Positions 13,155-13,708 of a stretch of 13,708 nucleotides of DNA are shown piece after piece. Position numbers and translations under genes: made by a program. Source of the stretch: Stenotrophomonas maltophilia (GTDB taxonomy: Bacteria > Pseudomonadota > Gammaproteobacteria > Xanthomonadales > Xanthomonadaceae); NCBI GenBank assembly GCA_002386405.1, contig DGIP01000044.1, positions 1 through 13,708 of the forward strand, given 5' to 3'. The notes beneath the pieces are model-generated. The model saw nothing but the letters and a program-made list of their open reading frames with translations. It made no database searches and was not told the origin of the DNA. Positions within the stretch are counted from its first letter, which is position 1; each line of letters starts with the position of its first letter.

Positions 13155-13708
13155 ATGTCCACCTCTTCCACCCAGCACGACAGCGGCCACCACGCGCACG
13201 GCCACGCGCCGGCCGCCAGCGGCCTGGCCCTGATCGTCGGCGCCATCGGCGTGGTGTTCGGCGACATCGGTACCAGCCCGCTGTACACCCTGAAGGAAGC
13301 GTTCTCGCCGCATTACGGCCTCAACAGCGACCACGACACCGTGCTGGGCGTGCTGTCGCTGGCGTTCTGGGCGCTGAACATCGTGGTGACGCTGAAGTAC
13401 GTCACCATCATCATGCGCGCCGACAATGACGGCGAGGGCGGCATCATGGCGCTGATGGCGCTGACCCAGCGCACCCTGCGCCATGGGTCACGCTCGGCCT
13501 ACGTGGTGGGCATCCTGGGCATCTTCGGTGCCTCGCTGTTCTTCGGCGATGGGGTGATCACCCCGGCCATTTCGGTGCTGGGCGCGGTCGAGGGCCTGGA
13601 AGTGGCCGCCCCCGGCCTGCATGCCTTCATCGTGCCGATCACCGTGGTGGTGCTGCTGGCGGTGTTTGCCGTGCAGCGCTTCGGCACCGAGAAGATCGGC
13701 AAGCTGTT
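13155..13708 (+). CDS. kup: Kup family potassium uptake protein, N-terminal part
   Basis: This inner-membrane potassium importer (Kup/HAK/KT) runs off the window end after 184 codons; the family is normally about 620-640 residues. The signature [17 protein letters not shown] lies at 32-48, and [15 protein letters not shown] at 89-103 is equally typical. Hydrophobic helices are seen at about 22-42, 62-84, 115-145 and 157-174. The first 20 residues are polar and unusually rich in histidine (H8, H12, H13, H15, H17). ATG at 13155 has CGGAG 4 bases upstream, a short spacing. A terminator-like hairpin separates it from ruvA, so it may have its own promoter, though I see no clear one in the 46-base gap. 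Confidence 0.95.
   Translation, partial: MSTSSTQHDSGHHAHGHAPAASGLALIVGAIGVVFGDIGTSPLYTLKEAFSPHYGLNSDHDTVLGVLSLAFWALNIVVTLKYVTIIMRADNDGEGGIMALMALTQRTLRHGSRSAYVVGILGIFGASLFFGDGVITPAISVLGAVEGLEVAAPGLHAFIVPITVVVLLAVFAVQRFGTEKIGKL

Overview
The window looks like a chromosomal segment of a Stenotrophomonas species, most like the plant-associated S. rhizophila group. Four things suggest this: high GC; seven short palindromes beginning with GTAG, of the SMAG/REP type known from Stenotrophomonas; an L2-type class A beta-lactamase with a divergent AmpR-type regulator; and a fused glucosylglycerol-phosphate phosphatase/synthase (GgpPS), an enzyme architecture described from S. rhizophila. The assignment rests on recalled family sequences, not on a database search.

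Layout. (1) 1-2089: ampR on the minus strand, cut by the window edge a few codons before its natural end, divergent from blaL2. The 263-base gap between them holds an inverted pair of SMAG elements, a LysR-type T-N11-A box and candidate promoters. A second, perfect SMAG pair starts inside the blaL2 stop codon and separates it from the convergent ggpPS. (2) 2122-5753, minus strand: a YcaD-like MFS transporter followed by ggpPS, overlapping by 3 bases. This is a two-gene osmolyte operon whose proposed role is glucosylglycerol synthesis and movement. (3) 5877-7501: a small lipoprotein of unknown function, convergent with a secreted protein carrying three DUF3011 repeats. (4) 7660-11100, plus strand: aspS, a small protein with an extremely acidic tail, a GNAT acetyltransferase and a small alpha/beta hydrolase. 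(5) 11177-13708, plus strand: yebC, ruvC and ruvA (Holliday junction processing), then the first 184 codons of the potassium transporter kup.

How the genes work together. ampR and blaL2 form an inducible beta-lactam resistance unit that responds to cell-wall fragments. The MFS/ggpPS pair belongs to salt and drought tolerance. aspS, yebC and ruvCA are housekeeping genes for translation and recombination, and kup handles potassium uptake. The remaining genes are accessory or unassigned.

Most of the window is ordinary core genome. The parts worth a second look are the SMAG palindromes placed at gene ends and control regions, one of them inside coding sequence; the GgpPS/MFS pair; the acidic-tail protein; and two genes whose promoters sit so close to the start codon that their mRNAs may be leaderless. 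I found no tRNA, rRNA, CRISPR array, transposase, phage gene or toxin-antitoxin pair, and no convincing undescribed system.
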